64,000 nt of DNA from Amaurobius ferox (lineage: Eukaryota > Arthropoda > Arachnida > Araneae > Amaurobiidae): NCBI GenBank assembly GCA_951213105.1, contig OX578145.1, forward strand, positions 114,476,239 through 114,540,238. Reading direction: 5' to 3'. Position 1 is the stretch's first letter, and the number at the start of each line of letters is the position of its first letter. The notes below the pieces were generated by a model. It did no database searches, had not been told where the DNA came from, and was given only the letters and a program-made list of their open reading frames with translations. The position numbers were made by a program, and so were the translations under genes. This document shows positions 37,857 to 50,644 of the stretch, in pieces.

Positions 37857-37869
37857 ATTTTTTTTTTAG
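37857..37869 (+). promoter_or_regulatory. Splice acceptor of exon 37870
   Basis: TATTTTTTTTTTAG ends at 37869, a strong pyrimidine tract in the common phase. Confidence 0.85.
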
Positions 37870-38093
37870 ATATCAATTTTGTGCAAAGTGGTGTATATTA
37901 CAAGTCAAAAGGAAAATCTATTTTACATTTTTGTCCTCAGTGCAGCTATACAACTCCAAATATGGCTCACCTCAAAAGGCATATGTTGATTCACAGTGGA
38001 GAGCGACCTTATAAGTGCAGCGATTGTGATTATCAGTGTAATCGAAAAGGAAATTTAAAAATTCATTATGAACGGAAACATGTGAGAAAATGA
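37870..38093 (+). CDS. Terminal exon encoding a C2H2 zinc-finger pair (SKGKS subfamily, unit A)
   Basis: AT completes the upstream codon, then INFVQSGVYYKSKGKSILHF leads to finger 1: C-P-Q-C, SYTTPNMAHLKR, HMLIH. The linker is HSGERPY. Finger 2 is C-S-D-C, DYQCNRKGNLKI, HYERKH, then VRK and TGA at 38091-38093. Finger-1 contact positions read N, A, H, R; finger 2 has Gly where most copies have Glu or Asp. By my hand count 19 of 73 residues differ from the unit C copy at 50659, so the duplication is not very recent. The first ATG-type codon at 37881 lies inside the leader and I do not take it as a start. The overlapping frame 37790-38014 is a shadow. Confidence 0.94.
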
Positions 38094-38459
38094 ATTCTTG
38101 TTTAACAAACACCTAGACATTTCTATGTATAGATATGTGTTTATTTTGATGCCTACATTAACTAAATGTTGGGCATTAGTATAATTATGTAGCAAATGCT
38201 ACCTCAGTTGTGCGTTTCAAAAGAAAGCTGTTCTATTCTAATACTTTAAATTTATTCAGAGCTATAGCTAAATTTCTTTTGTAATGTAGATAATTTATAA
38301 TGTAATTTTTATTTTGTAATGTAATAATAGATGCATATGGCATTTTTTCAATATGATAAAAGCTATCATGACAGTTTTGCTGAGCACAGAAACTAGTTAG
38401 AATGTAATAATTCTCATTCCTTCCTAAGTATACCTATCTGCTTCCTTCTTCATTGGTTT

Positions 38460-38980
38460 ATCAGCCCGGTGTGGACCCTGACCTTCTCGATGATTTTGGT
38501 TTATCTTGATTGACAGAAGTTACCTAGTTCTTAGTTTTGCAAAAGCCAAAATCCTTGTCTGCACAGTAAATCCATCTAAATTTTGGTCTTTTTCTAAGCC
38601 CAACTAAAATTGGCCTGGCCAGAAATATTTTTTTAATACCCATTTCATCTGGTTTTTTCGTCATATGTCCAATCTATTTCATTCTTTATATTTTTGCATG
38701 TTTAACAATGTCTAGTTCTTTATATAGATGGTATAGCTTGAAATTAAACTTTCTTTGGCAAACTGCATTCATTTGTCAAATTATGCTAGTCATTCACAAT
38801 AAAAATTCATTTGTAATGCTTTTCTGTAAGCATTTTGCAATTTCTTTACTTCCTCTTTATAATTTTTGTCACCTCCTAATCGGAAGTTTACTGCATTTAA
38901 TACTTACATCTGTCCTGCTATTAAATTGTGCTCGACTTCTGAGATTAAAGTCTGAACTTGATTTTATAAACCCCTAGCCT
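38460..38980 (-). pseudogene. LINE (non-LTR retrotransposon) remnant, unit A copy
   Basis: It aligns with the clearer unit C copy (51311-51772). On the minus strand the region GACCAAAATTTAGATGGAT corresponds to the G-R-P-K-x-R-W-I-D motif near the C-terminus of endonuclease/RT elements, and the plus-strand frame 38708-38977 overlaps the opposite strand of the endonuclease part. It is broken by many changes. Confidence 0.5.
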
Positions 38981-40029
38981 TAAATCATAGATTTTCGCCT
39001 AAAATTGTTGATCATATATTTTCCTAATTTTCTAAGCCACAGCAGAACAAGGAGTATCCAATTAAAACAGTTCACAATATTGTTTTCCTTCCATTCTGTC
39101 CAAACATTAGTTGTAAAATTTCTATTATTTTCTTAAAGTTTTATTTCTAAGTGGTTTTTTTCCTATCAGTAATATAAATTTTTCTTTCCTTAAGAACCCT
39201 ATTGAGAAATGCAGACAATTGTATATTGGTCAAACTAAATGTGCCTCAAAGTACTGCTTGTGAAAGTATATAAAAATTATGATAAAAATAAAGAAATTAA
39301 TAAATTTTCAATCACTAATCACTGTTAAATAACTAGCCAGCAGTTTATTATTCTTCTGCCTTTGTTAGTCAAAATGCTCTTCAGTTTTTGATTTAGATTT
39401 CTTTGAAGCTGTTCATATAAAGAAACTTCAACAAGCTGACGAATAATGCCATATTTCTTGGAATTATTATGTGACCTCTTTAAATTATATTTTTCTCTCT
39501 CATTTTTTTCTGTCCTGCATTTTTCATTCATATTTTATGCATTTCATTGTTTTTGTTTTGTTTTGCTTAATCTTTTACCACACTTGATTCTGTAGTTTAG
39601 CTCTTTCACTAGCATTACATGGTAAACCCTCATTTAGACATTCAGTTCTAAATTTGTTTGCAGCGAAGAAGGAAATACAAGTATTTCTGAAATGATCAGC
39701 TGCTTTCTACATTTTATTTTCACAGCATCTTATATATGATCTAGTTATTAATAGTTATTTACTGATGTTGCCTTTGAAAATGTAATTTAAATCAGAATTT
39801 CTTGTTATGCAACTTATAAACTGTAAATGCTTTAACTTTTGTTTTCTGCATAGAAAAATCTATTTCATTTTAAGTTAAATTTAAATTAAATATATTTTAT
39901 GTAGTCATGGTATTTAGATTTTGCAGACATTCCAAATTGTTGCATTATTCAATAGTTGTAAGTTTACATTCTAACTGTTGTTCTATAAATATTCCTTTTT
40001 AAAATCTACTGATTTAAAATTTCTAAATC

Positions 40030-40268
40030 TGTTTGGATAGCTGAGAAGTGCCACCCAATTTAGATCGGAACTCAGTGGGGGAGGCATCCACAGAGACCTT
40101 ACCCTCCTTCCCCTACCACCAACCTCTCGGAAGGACTTACGAACCCACATGTTTAATGTGATCGTACTCCGTATGAACGCTGCAGCAGTTTGGGCAGTGG
40201 CGGGAATCGAACTTGGACCGACCGAGTGCAATTCCTATGCACTAACCACTAGGCTGTCATGCCCCGAC
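40030..40268 (-). mobile_element. Solitary tRNA-derived SINE
   Basis: On the minus strand it has CAGCCTAGTGG (A-box-like), GTTCGATTCCCGC (B box), ACTGCTGC, GATCACATTAAACATG, GTAAGTCCTTCCGAGAGG, ATCTAAATTGGGTGGCACTT and then a decayed tail AGCTATCCAAACAG. It is the same family as the Helitron array. It is absent from the matching positions in units B and C, so it inserted after the triplication. The 82-residue minus frame here is a translation of the SINE, not a gene. Confidence 0.8.
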
Positions 40269-42519
40269 ATATTTGATTGACAGAATTTTAATTTTGAACC
40301 AACACAGTAACTTTTTTATTTATGTATCCTGTAAAATATCATAAAATGATAATAACTATCAGTGTCAGATCCTTTTTAGATTTACTTTTACTTTTCAAAT
40401 GTTTGAATAATATACTATTTTCTTATGTAAAATCCCTTTTGACCATGATTTGAGTAATATTTGTTGACGTGAATATTTCATTTCTTAAAAATGCTATTTT
40501 AGTTTTTAAATTTAAACATATTAGACTGTACAGTAATAAAATGCTTGCATAAGGAATACATTAGTCTCTAAAATAATTATTTACCTCTCCCTCCTCCTTA
40601 TAATATGTATGAATCATAATATGTAAGTTGAATAAATCGGTATTATATTTAATTTTCTTTTCTTTAAAAAAAATTATAGATTTATACACATGAATCAGAA
40701 CGTTATGTGTTAAAATATTTAATTCATGTTTTATCACAAAACTGCGTCTTATCCTAACTAGATTATCTCCCCCCCCCCCCCCAAATTTTTTAAAACATGA
40801 ATCTAAACGCCATTGAAATAATTGAGCTTTTGCTACCTACCCACATGTTTAAAATTCAATGTATAAAGAGTATAATATCTGTTACCCATGATAAGATCTG
40901 TTATTAGAGACTAGTTCTTTAAACTTTTGCTTTATCTTCTATATCTTAATGTTGAAATTCCCTCCTATTTGTGTTTGATTTTTAATCTAAATAAGTTCTG
41001 AAGTATTTTCTGCATCTATTTCCAACTGCGTAATATTTATTCTAGGTTATAATATTAGACAGTTTTATTGTGTTTCATTTATTTTTCTCTTTTAGCATAT
41101 TTAAGTTATTTTAATACACTTTTGTGATTGCTTTTTGTATGATTTATATTCACCATATGGTTTTTATATATGCCTTTATATTTGAAAAGATAAGCAACAT
41201 ATTAAAAGTTAACCTATAAATTTATAATGTAAGCATCCACATCACAAATCACAATTAAATTTGCTCACAAAAAAATTGCACTGATTCACAGTAATTGCAA
41301 TAGATTTTCCGTAACAGTGATCATATCCCATCGTAAATTTATTTTATGGATTCCTATGTACACTTTCAAATATATGTGTGCTGTCATGTGCCCATCATGT
41401 GTGTAAGATCAACCTTTAAGTACTCCAATAAAATGTATGCTTTAACTGGTGGTAAGACCAGTTTCAGATCATTGTCTCCATATTATGGTTTTAGAATGAC
41501 TGCATCTACTACATAGTAAAAACTTGTTTTAAAATTACTTGATAATGAATGACTCCTAGAAAGATTTTTGTGTGGGGGCGGCTCCGTAATATGCACTTTC
41601 CGTACTAAAAACTTTATCATGTGTAAGAAAATTATATCACCCAGAAGGCTATGATTGATTTACTGCAGTGTATCAGCATATAGGGGAAAAGCTTGCAGTT
41701 GTGACTTTCTGTGTTTGTCACTACACATTGAATTTCTTGTTAGTATACAGTGACATGAGGCAGAAAGTCTGAAGCTGGACAATGCTGCATTGATCAGTTT
41801 CTGAGTTTGTTTTTAATGTTAACATAGGTGTTAATGTGTCAAATCAGTATTATGAGATAATTAAAGCAATCACAGGAGCTTCATAGCATAACTTTTGGCA
41901 AATACTGTCCATTCAGTAGATGTATGCATAAATCTGTTTCTGTTGCCTCTGAAACAGAAAATTTATTTCTGGATTGAAATGGACACATGACTTCACAGCC
42001 TGCAGCAAATGAGGTCTCTTTAATAATAAATTTAATTACCTATTGAAATGTGTGACCTTTTAATGTATCAATTATTTCACTAGACTTTTCTCTAAATTGT
42101 GTCATATGAATAAATTTTTTGTATTCAATTTTGTTATTTACTTATTTTATTTCTTCGTCTCAGATTTAAAATCCTAACTTGTAAAAAAGTGCATGAAGTT
42201 TAAATTGTCAAATCAGCATAAAATGATTTTTATTTTTTTTTAATTATATACTAAGATGTATATACGGCCTTTTTGAATTTAAAAAGATTTTGATATTAAT
42301 GCACTTCCATCGTATAGTGCAATTCGAAAAGTATACATTAGCTAATTAAAATTGAATAAATACAGTACACAAAAAATGTCTAAAATGGTATTGAACAACT
42401 TTTTTTTTTTACTATGGATGAAGCTCTTTTTGTGGAAATTTTGTGTTGCTTACGTTTTGTAAAATTAGTTTCCATTTTCAATTATCAAAAACATTTAATT
42501 GCTACACAAATTAGATTTT

Positions 42520-42580
42520 CCGGCCGACCAGATGGCTACTCATGTCCTTGTCGACGAGTCGGTCGGTCTGGGTCTTCAAC
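42520..42580 (+). mobile_element. Solo SINE-tail hairpin copy with target duplication
   Basis: The 61-bp insert runs from CCGGCCGACC to GGTCGGTCTGGGTCTTCAAC. AAATTAGATTTT occurs directly on both sides (42508-42519 and 42581-42592), a 12-bp target-site duplication. GGCCGACC and GGTCGGTC can pair. The outer flanks GCTACACAAA and TTTGTGTAGC are also inverted, which is unusual. Confidence 0.75.
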
Positions 42581-43645
42581 AAATTAGATTTTGTGTAGCA
42601 ATTGTTGCTGTGCATTTTTTCCCCCTTGATTGTACAGAGCATGTATAAAAATCAATTACCAAGCTTGATTACTAATTGTAGGTTAAAATGTGCACACATA
42701 AGCTGGAAGTGCAGTAAGTAATCCCTTATTTTCTGGGCATTTTATATCTGTGGTTTGGGTTATATGTGATTTGTGAAATAAGGAAGAACATAGCCTTATT
42801 AAAATAATTGTGAGGAGTTTTCTTGGCGATGTGCCAGGTTTTCCCAAGTAAATGGTGGGCGAGGGGGGGGGGGGGTAGAGAGAGAATGATTCCCTCAAAA
42901 TTTTAACATCCAAATGTAGAAGTTATTATTATTATTATTTTTTTTTTTGTTCCAAACACTACATCTATCATACAGATATTAGATCAAGGTATAATTGCAG
43001 AATTCATTATGTACTATTTCAGAAAATCATTCAAGTTGTATATTGAATTATATGTGCAACCATTCAAATCAACTGACATCAAGCAAAGGCTGAAAAAAAA
43101 TTCCATATGTCTGCCTGTCTTTTAAAGATCAATGAAATGAAACCATCTGCAATTAATGCATGTTTGCAGAGATTATGTCCAGATGGAATGTGATAAAAAT
43201 TTTATCACCAAGAACTGATTTGTGCGAAAATCGCTCAGAATCATGTTTCACACCATAAAATAAGTAAAAAACTAATTCAAATGTTTAAAAATCCTGCTGA
43301 GGTCTGGCAATAATCCAAATTTCTGGTCCAAATTTTGTGGTTGTCTAAAGCTTAAATTTTCACTACAGATGACACACACACATTTGCAAAAAAAAACAGA
43401 AACATTTGATTATGTAAGATACCTTTATCTACATTTTGTTCTAAAATGATTTATTTGAATGCATGACTTGCAGTTCTAGAAATTTAGAACCTGCAGAAAT
43501 ATAGGTTGCATTTATGAAAGAATGAATGAAAAAGCAATTACGTTATTATAACATGAAAAAGGTATGTAAAATACTTTCTTAAAACTCATCTGAAGGCTGT
43601 CGCTATGGGAATCAAACAATGACTCAAATTTTTTTATTATTACTG

Positions 43646-43646
<1 letters not shown>

Positions 43647-43680
<34 letters not shown>
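43647..43680. repeat. (TA)n microsatellite
   Basis: About 17 TA units directly left of the transposon; a matching TA run (44591-44614) lies directly right of it. Confidence 0.9.
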
Positions 43681-43684
<4 letters not shown>

Positions 43685-44590
43685 GTCCCACAAACATTGA
43701 CCTCGGCTTTTGTTCCTTAAATATTGATCTTAGACATATATAATAAATTACAAAGTTGCGTAAAAAAAGATATAGAATTTTATAAAATCTATTAAAATTT
43801 TCAAAGGAATTAAATTTTAAGAAATGCAAAATTTAAATTTTTATACAGTCCCCTGTACAAAATTATTTCCAATGAGTAAAATGTGTCCTATACACTAATA
43901 AGGTGATGTACGAAATTTCAGCATTTTATCATATAAAGTCCCAGAGATATGAAAAGACAAAAATGCTGACTTAAACCACTTTTCGATGCATCAATATGGG
44001 TTCTCAGAGGGGTAAAATCATGTCCGCAGATCGCGTTTCAGGGGTCATACACAAATTACGAAAGAGAACAATGATTGCATAAATAAATAATAATTTTGCT
44101 ATTTATTGATGGTACAAAAGTATCTACACTGTGTAGAAATAATAACTTTACAAGGATTACAAAGCTTGTTCAAAAAGTTTTCCATCCATGCCAAAGATCC
44201 ATTAAGGATGAGGCAGATATTATTTGCCTATGATGCATTTCTGTGTTGCGTCATGTGCACTCTTGCTGTAAACATTTGCATTTTAATTTGTGATTAATCC
44301 CTCACCAACTTTATTTAAACATATCTCTGAGACTTTTTATAAGAAAATGCTGAAATTTTGTACATCACCTTATTAGTGTATGGGGCACACTTTACTCATT
44401 GAAAATATTTTTGTACAAGGGCCGTATAAAAATTTAAATTTTGTATTTTTTCAAATTTAATCCCCTGAAAATTTTTATCGGTTTCATAAAATTCTGTACC
44501 TTTATTTTCGCAACTTTGTCATTTATTATATATGTCTAAGATCAATATTTAAGGAATGAAAGCCGAGGTCAATGTTTTGGAGACACCCTG
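43681..44590. mobile_element. Long-TIR Tc1/mariner-like element, about 910 bp
   Basis: About 280 bases at each end are near-identical inverted repeats: GGGTGTCCCACAAACATTGA on the left against CAGGGTGTCTCCAAAACATT in reverse complement on the right, then CATTGACCTCGGCTTT, TTAAATATTGATCTTAGACA and ACTAATAAGGTGATGTAC on both arms. TA repeats lie directly outside both ends. The central 350 bases hold only a 63-residue frame with no transposase motif, so this is a MITE-like non-autonomous element. Confidence 0.8.
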
Positions 44591-44902
44591 TATATATATA
44601 TATATATATATATAAGATCCTAACCATCCATTTTCATTTTATAAATTTTGTGCTGCTTTTGTATGTATTTTTTCTTTCCTCAAGAGTTTCAGAAATGTTA
44701 AAGATGTCATTTTATTTATACAATCTAAGTATATTTTTGTTCCTCTGAAAAAGTACTTTTCCTATTAGAATAAATTCTAATTCCTTAATCAAAGTTATTT
44801 GTTTACTATGCATAATTGTATATGCTTTACAAATATCTTTCTGTCAATATTTGGTTTTCATATTGTGAATTTTTCCCATGTATAAAAAAGTGTAGCTCAT
44901 AT

Positions 44903-44906
44903 TTAT
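44903..44906. other. Exon-deletion scar in unit B
   Basis: Unit B runs GTAGCTCATATT, matching A at about 37700 and C at about 50485, and then joins TATGGTCTCTCTGATGG, matching A at about 38480 and C at about 51335. The missing interval in A (about 37710-38480) includes the entire zinc-finger exon. Confidence 0.75.
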
Positions 44907-44909
44907 GGT

Positions 44910-45400
44910 CTCTCTGATGGTTTTGTTCAATCTTCACCTGTTATCAGCGATAGTTTTCCAGTTCTTAGTTTTGCAGATATCGAAATCTTTGTCTGTACTG
45001 TCAATCAATCCATTTATGGTTCGGCCTTTCTCTAGGACTAACTTTCATTGGCCTGGTCAGAAATATTTTTAGTACCCATTTCATTAGGCATTCAAATTAT
45101 ATGTCCAGCCCATATCATTCTTTGTATTTTTATCTATTTAACAATAACTGGGTTTTATATACGTAGTATAGTTAAAAATTAAACCACCTTGCCATTCTCC
45201 ATTTGTCGGGGCATGTCAGTCATTCACAGAAAAAATTCATTTGTGATGTTGTTTACTGTAAGCCATTTCCAATTTCTTACTTCCTATTTATAATTTTTGT
45301 CATCCCCTAATCAGAAGTTTACTGCATTTGATACTTATGTCAATCGTACTCTTAAACTATACTCAACTTCTGGCATTGAAGTCTGAACTTTTTTTTTAAA
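44910..45400 (-). pseudogene. LINE remnant, unit B copy
   Basis: It aligns block by block with the LINE remnants of units A and C (AGTTCTTAGTTTTGCAG, CAATCCAT, GGCCTGGTCAGAAATATTTT). No open frame of useful length remains. Confidence 0.5.
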
Positions 45401-48400
45401 GTTGTAACATTAGATCAGTATCCAATTAAAACAATTCACAATATTGTTTCCCTTCTATTCTATCCAAACATTAGTCATAAAATTTCTATAATGTTCATAA
45501 TGGTTGATTTCTGCATGGTTTTTATCATCAATAAAATCAATTTTTCTTTCCTTTAGGATCCTATAGAGAAATGCTGACTATCATATATTTGTCAAACTAA
45601 GTGTGCCTTAAAGTATTGCTGCAAAATTTATCAAAATTAATTAATAAATCTTCAATCGCTGATTGATGTTGGTTAGCTAGTCATCAGTTTATTTTTCTTC
45701 TGTCTTTATTATTCAAAGTGCTCTGCAGTTTTTGATTTGGATTTCTTTGAAGCTTTTCATATCAATAAAAACTCTTAGCAACCTGACCACTGATTTATTC
45801 ATGATACCATATTTCTTGAAAGCGTTACAAGACCATGTTGATTTTTTTTTCTCTCTGTGTCTTATTCTTTTTATTTTCTTGCACTTTTCATTCATAATTT
45901 ATGCATTTTGTTGTTGTTTTTCCTTTTACTTAATCTTTTAGTACACTTGATTCTGTAGTTTGGCTATTTCACTAGCACAACCTAGTAAGCTCTCATTTAG
46001 ACATTCAGCTCTAGATTTGTTTGGGCTGAAGAACAAAGTATTTCTGAAGCAATCATCTGATTTCTACATTTTATTTTCACAGCATTTTACATATGATCGT
46101 TATTTATGATGTTGCCTTTGAAAATGTCATTTGTATCAGAATTTCTTATCATGCAACCTTTAAACTGTGAATACTTCAGTTTTTTCTAACTAAAAAAATC
46201 AAATATTTCAAGTGAAATTTGAATTAAATATATTTTATATGGTCTTAGTATTTAATTTTTGCATATGTTACAAAATGCTGCACTTTTCAGTATATTTTTA
46301 TTACCTAAATAAATGTCATCCATGATTTGTTTGATAGACAGAATTTTAATTTTGTACAAACACAGTGACCTTTTACTTATGTTCTGTAGTATTTCACAAA
46401 ATGATAATAATCATCACCGCCAGACCTTTTTTAGTAGATTATATTTTATTTTTCAAATATTTGAATAATATACTATTTTGTTATGTAAAATTTATGTTTA
46501 TGAACATGATTCGAGTTATATTTGTTGACGTAAATATCTCATCTCTTGAAAATGTTATTTTAAGGTTTAAATTTAAACATATCAGACTGTACAATGTTAA
46601 AATGCTTGCATAAGGAATACATTATGCTCTAAAATAATTATTTATCTCTCTGTTCTCCTTGTAATATGTACGACTAAAATCATAGCATAATTGGATCAAA
46701 TGTAGGGCATTCACTTTACTTGCATCTTAGAGATTAATAAAAACAAAGTATTTGGATAGTCTAAAGTAAAATATTATTTTCTTCTGACCTTTCTAGCTGA
46801 ACTATATTTATCAAATTATTTAAATCCTATTTATGATTTATATTTAAATCAAATATTATATTACATATTTAAATAAATCAATAGTATTACGTTTAATTTT
46901 TGTCTCTTTAAAGAAAATATAGAGTTATATATTTGAAAGTTGTGTATTAAAGATATTTAATTCATGTTTATCGGAAAACTGTATATTTTTTTAACTAGAT
47001 CCCACCCCCCAAGTTTCTAAAACATGAATATATATACCATTTAAATTAGCATTTGATACCTGTCCACCTGTTTTATATCCATGGTGTAAAAAATATAAAA
47101 TATGTTGTGCATTATAGGGTCTGTCATTAGAGACAATTGGTTCTTTCAACTTTTGCTTTTTATTATCTTCTGTATCTTTATGATAACATTTCCTCCTATT
47201 TGTGTTTAATTTTTAATCTAAATACAATTTTGGAGTCTTCTGTGTTTACATATCTATTTTTAACTGTGTAATATTTATTCAAGGTTATAATATTAGATGA
47301 TTTTATTGTTTTATTTATTTTTCTTCATAAGAATATTGAAGTTATTTTAATATATTTATTGCGATTGCATTTTGTATGATTTATTCTTCTCATATTCACT
47401 GTGTGGTTTCTATGTAAACTTTTTTATATTTAAAAAGATATCAACAAATTAAAAGTTAACCTTTTAATTTATAATGTGAGCATCCACTGAAATTGTTAAA
47501 TTTCTGTTTTAATGAAATTTTTTGTTTAGTTTTTGTTCAGATTTCTGATTTTTAACTTTCATATATATATTCAATATATTTATACTACAATCTTATATTC
47601 AATCTTTATATACAATCTTATATTAGGGTTCGATTTAAGTGATGTCACATCATGAATTGCAAATTAAATTTGCCCAAAGAGTAGTGAAAACTTGCACATA
47701 TTTGTAATAATTGTGATACATTTTCTGTAACAATGATTAGCCTCAATTCTAAATTTAAGAATTCCCATCCACACTTTTCAATGGATGTGTGACTTTACGA
47801 ACCCATTAGATATGTAACGTCATACTATAAATTCTCGAATAAAAAGTGTGCTTTTACCAGTAAGACTAACTTCAGATCATTATCTCTGTATTACGGCTTT
47901 AGATTAACTGCATCAACCCCATAGTAAATACAATTTCAAAAATACTTTACAATGAATGGCTCGTGGGAAGATTTTCTATGGGGGATGGCTTTGTATTATG
48001 TGCTTTAGACACTGTAACATTTTTTATATGTAAGAAAGTTATGCAGCATGAAAGACTGTGATTGATTTGCTGTGGTGTATCAGCATAAAGGGAAGAAGCT
48101 TGCTGTTATGACTTTCTATGTGTGTCACTATACAGAAAATTTGATGTCCGTATACAGTGAACCAAGGCGGCAAGTCTGAAGTCGGCCATGTCTCACAGAT
48201 CAGTTTCTAAGCTTGTTTTTAGTCTCAGTATTAGTATTAATGTGCCAAATCAGTATTATGGGGTAAGTAAAGCAATTGTGGGAGCTTTTTAACAAAACTT
48301 GGCAAACACTGTTTATTCAGTTGGTGTATGCACAAACCGCTTTTTGTGGCATCACAGACAACAGAAAATTCATTTCTGAACTAAAATGGATGCATGGCTT

Positions 48401-48482
48401 TGCAGCTACCAGCAAGTGGGGTTTCTTTAGTGAAAAAATTAATTAAATATTGAAATGTATGACCTTTTAATGTATGAATTAT

Positions 48483-49520
48483 TAGAAAATGTACCTGGCA
48501 TTGCCTGGATTTTAAATGAGGGGTCATATCATAGCCATGTGTACATCTATACAACAGTTTTTTTTATTTTATTTTTGCTATAGGCGGCATGCATATTGTT
48601 AAAACATTATTTAGTTTTTAGAAATTCACTGTGAGTTCTAGTTTAGTATTTATCGGTTTGCAATTTATATCTTGCCCTTGGACAACACCGGGTACATTTT
48701 CTTGAAATTGGACCATAATATCTTCAAATAACACATCAAGTTTCAGCATTTAAAAAAATATATATATTAATGATACTCTATTAATGATAAAAAATCGAAC
48801 CACAGCATCTTCAATAATATGTGGTCAACATATAACATTTAGAACTGCCTCTCTCCAACTCATCTGCATTTCAGTATAATATGCATGCACTTCATATTTA
48901 CCTGCTTCAAGGAGAACTTTTGACTTCATAAAGAGGAAAGAAAACCTATTTTATTATAGGTCCCGTATGCTAAGAATTCTTTTAAACATTTATGAGGTTT
49001 TGCATAAAAATTCTTAATGAATGAACAAAATACAACAGAAGCGTAATTTATTATTTGAGGCAATGTGTAATATTCAATAAAACATCTGGTAAATTATGAA
49101 GATTAAATCGTCAGTCAATATTTTTACATTGCAATTTTAAAATTAGGTACATCTTCAAAGCATAAAAAGTATTTTATATTTTATTAAATCCATGAAAATT
49201 TGTCTATAGATAGTACAGATTCGATTTAAAGTTCCTTTGAAAGAGAATATTTCAGTCTTTATGATAGTGTTAAGATAGAAACTCTAATATAACACTTTTG
49301 ATCACCAAGGAACCTATTTGTTTGAAAATTACACACAGTGGCTTTTCAACATTTAATACCTAAAAAACTAAATTGAATTTTTAAAAGATACTGGCGAGGT
49401 GTAACTGTGTAACAAATTTATTGATCATGCATCACTTAGATTTTTTGCTATGGACAAACAAACACACAAACAAGCAGACATCTTCCTTCATTAATGTAGA
49501 ATTCACTCTATAGATAGATA
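48483..49520. mobile_element. Unclassified insertion in unit B
   Basis: Unit B homology to A and C breaks after ATGTATGAATTATT near 48483 and resumes near 49520 with ATTTCACTTCTCTCAATATG. The inserted DNA begins AGAAAATGTACCTGGCATTG. An inverted version, TTGGACAACACCGGGTACAT, lies at about 48688-48707. Near its end is GACAAACAAACACACAAACA followed by CTTCATTAATGTAGA, a style common at transposon 3' ends. The family is not clear to me. Confidence 0.5.
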
Positions 49521-50644
49521 TTATTATAGATTTCACTTCTCTCAATATGTTTGTCTTTTAAACATCAAAGAATCCCTCATTGAAATCAAACCATCTACAA
49601 TTAATGCATGCTCATGGAGATTGTGGCCAAATTGAAACTCTAATAATATTCTGGATTGCTAAGGGACCAATTTGTGTGAAAATCACTCAAAATCATATTT
49701 CTACATAATATAAGTACAAAACTAATTCAAATTTTTAAAAAAACATGCCATGGTCTGTTGTATCGGTAAGTATATCTAACCCAGTACTGAATTTTACGGT
49801 TGTCTGTAACTTTGATTTTTCGCTACAGACAGCATAAACACAAATATATTTTATTATGTAAGATGTATTTAACTATCTTTTGTTCTAAAATGATTTATTT
49901 GAATGCACAGCTTTGAGTTCCAGTAGTTTTAGAACCTACTGAAATTTATAACTTACATCTATAAAAGAATGAATGAAAGAGCAATTTAGTTGTTACATAA
50001 TTCAAAAGGTATGTAAAATACTTTTAAGTCCTTTAAAACTCTTCTTAAGTTAAACTGAAGGCTGTTGTAGTGGAAATCATAGAATGATTTAATTAATCAT
50101 AGAATAACTCTGTAAAAGATCCTGACCACCTGTTTTTATTTTATGAAATTTATACTGCTTTCATTTGCAAGTTATTTTTTTTTTCAAGAGTTTCGGAAAT
50201 GAATTATTATTTTTTGCTTCATTGCCGAGTGCTTGATAATTTGTGTGCACAGTAATAGAGTGTAAATTATAATGCACTCAGAAACATCAAATAATTTTAT
50301 TTGTACAAGCTAAGTGTACTTTTGTTTCTCTGAAAAAGTACTTTTCATGTTAAAGTAAATTCTAATTCTTCAATCAAAACTATTTGTTTAGTGTGCATAA
50401 TTGTGTGTTCTTTACAAGTATCTTTCTTTCAATGTTAGTTTTGATGTTGTGAATTTAGCATGTATAATAAAAAATATAGCTCATATTAACCATACATTGA
50501 CCCCATATTTACTATCAATATTTTAGCAACGAAAATGTCATCTTGATTTTACCATCATTTAATGGTGGAGTTTCTTACATTCGATTGAAATTTTATTTTG
50601 CGCTTATTTAAAATAGCATAATGATTTTCTAAAAATTAACTGTT

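Larger units (their letters stand above)
35314..37869 (+). other. Intron/3' flank with direct repeats, no exon seen
   Basis: It contains the 168-bp direct repeat pair and palindrome at 36292-36700. The first triplicated unit begins about 37030. Frames at 35748-35942 and 36913-37101 show no recognisable domain. Confidence 0.5.
37030..43420. repeat. Tandem triplication, unit A (about 6.4 kb)
   Basis: It shares extended ordered similarity with units B and C. Landmarks are GTATTTAACTA...TGTTCTAAAAT at the start, AAAGATCCTGACCATC, the zinc-finger exon, a LINE fragment, TTTTAGTAGATT-like text, and a poly-C run with TTTAAAACATGAAT. Unit A keeps its exon (37870-38093), has a SINE insertion at 40030-40268 and a solo SINE tail at 42520-42580. 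Boundaries are approximate. Confidence 0.75.
38094..44620 (+). other. Non-exonic remainder of unit A and start of unit B
   Basis: No zinc-finger exon is present. It holds the LINE remnant (about 38460-38980), a solitary SINE (40030-40268), poly-C at 40769-40782, a SINE tail (42520-42580), poly-G at 42863-42875 and the long-TIR element 43681-44590. Other frames here (39325-39531, 42683-42913, 43512-43829) match these repeats or show nothing. Confidence 0.5.
43420..49860. repeat. Tandem triplication, unit B (about 6.4 kb, exon lost)
   Basis: It is homologous to units A and C along most of its length, from TTTGTTCTAAAATGATTTAT through AAGATCCTAACCATCC, the LINE fragment and the later blocks. 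It contains the long-TIR element 43681-44590 and an insertion near 48483-49500. The segment that carries the zinc-finger exon in A and C is missing at about 44903. Confidence 0.75.

Noticed and set aside
42520..42580. Hammerhead ribozyme in the GC-rich hairpin
   Set aside because: The stem is clear, but I could not find the conserved CTGATGA and GAAA core on either strand.
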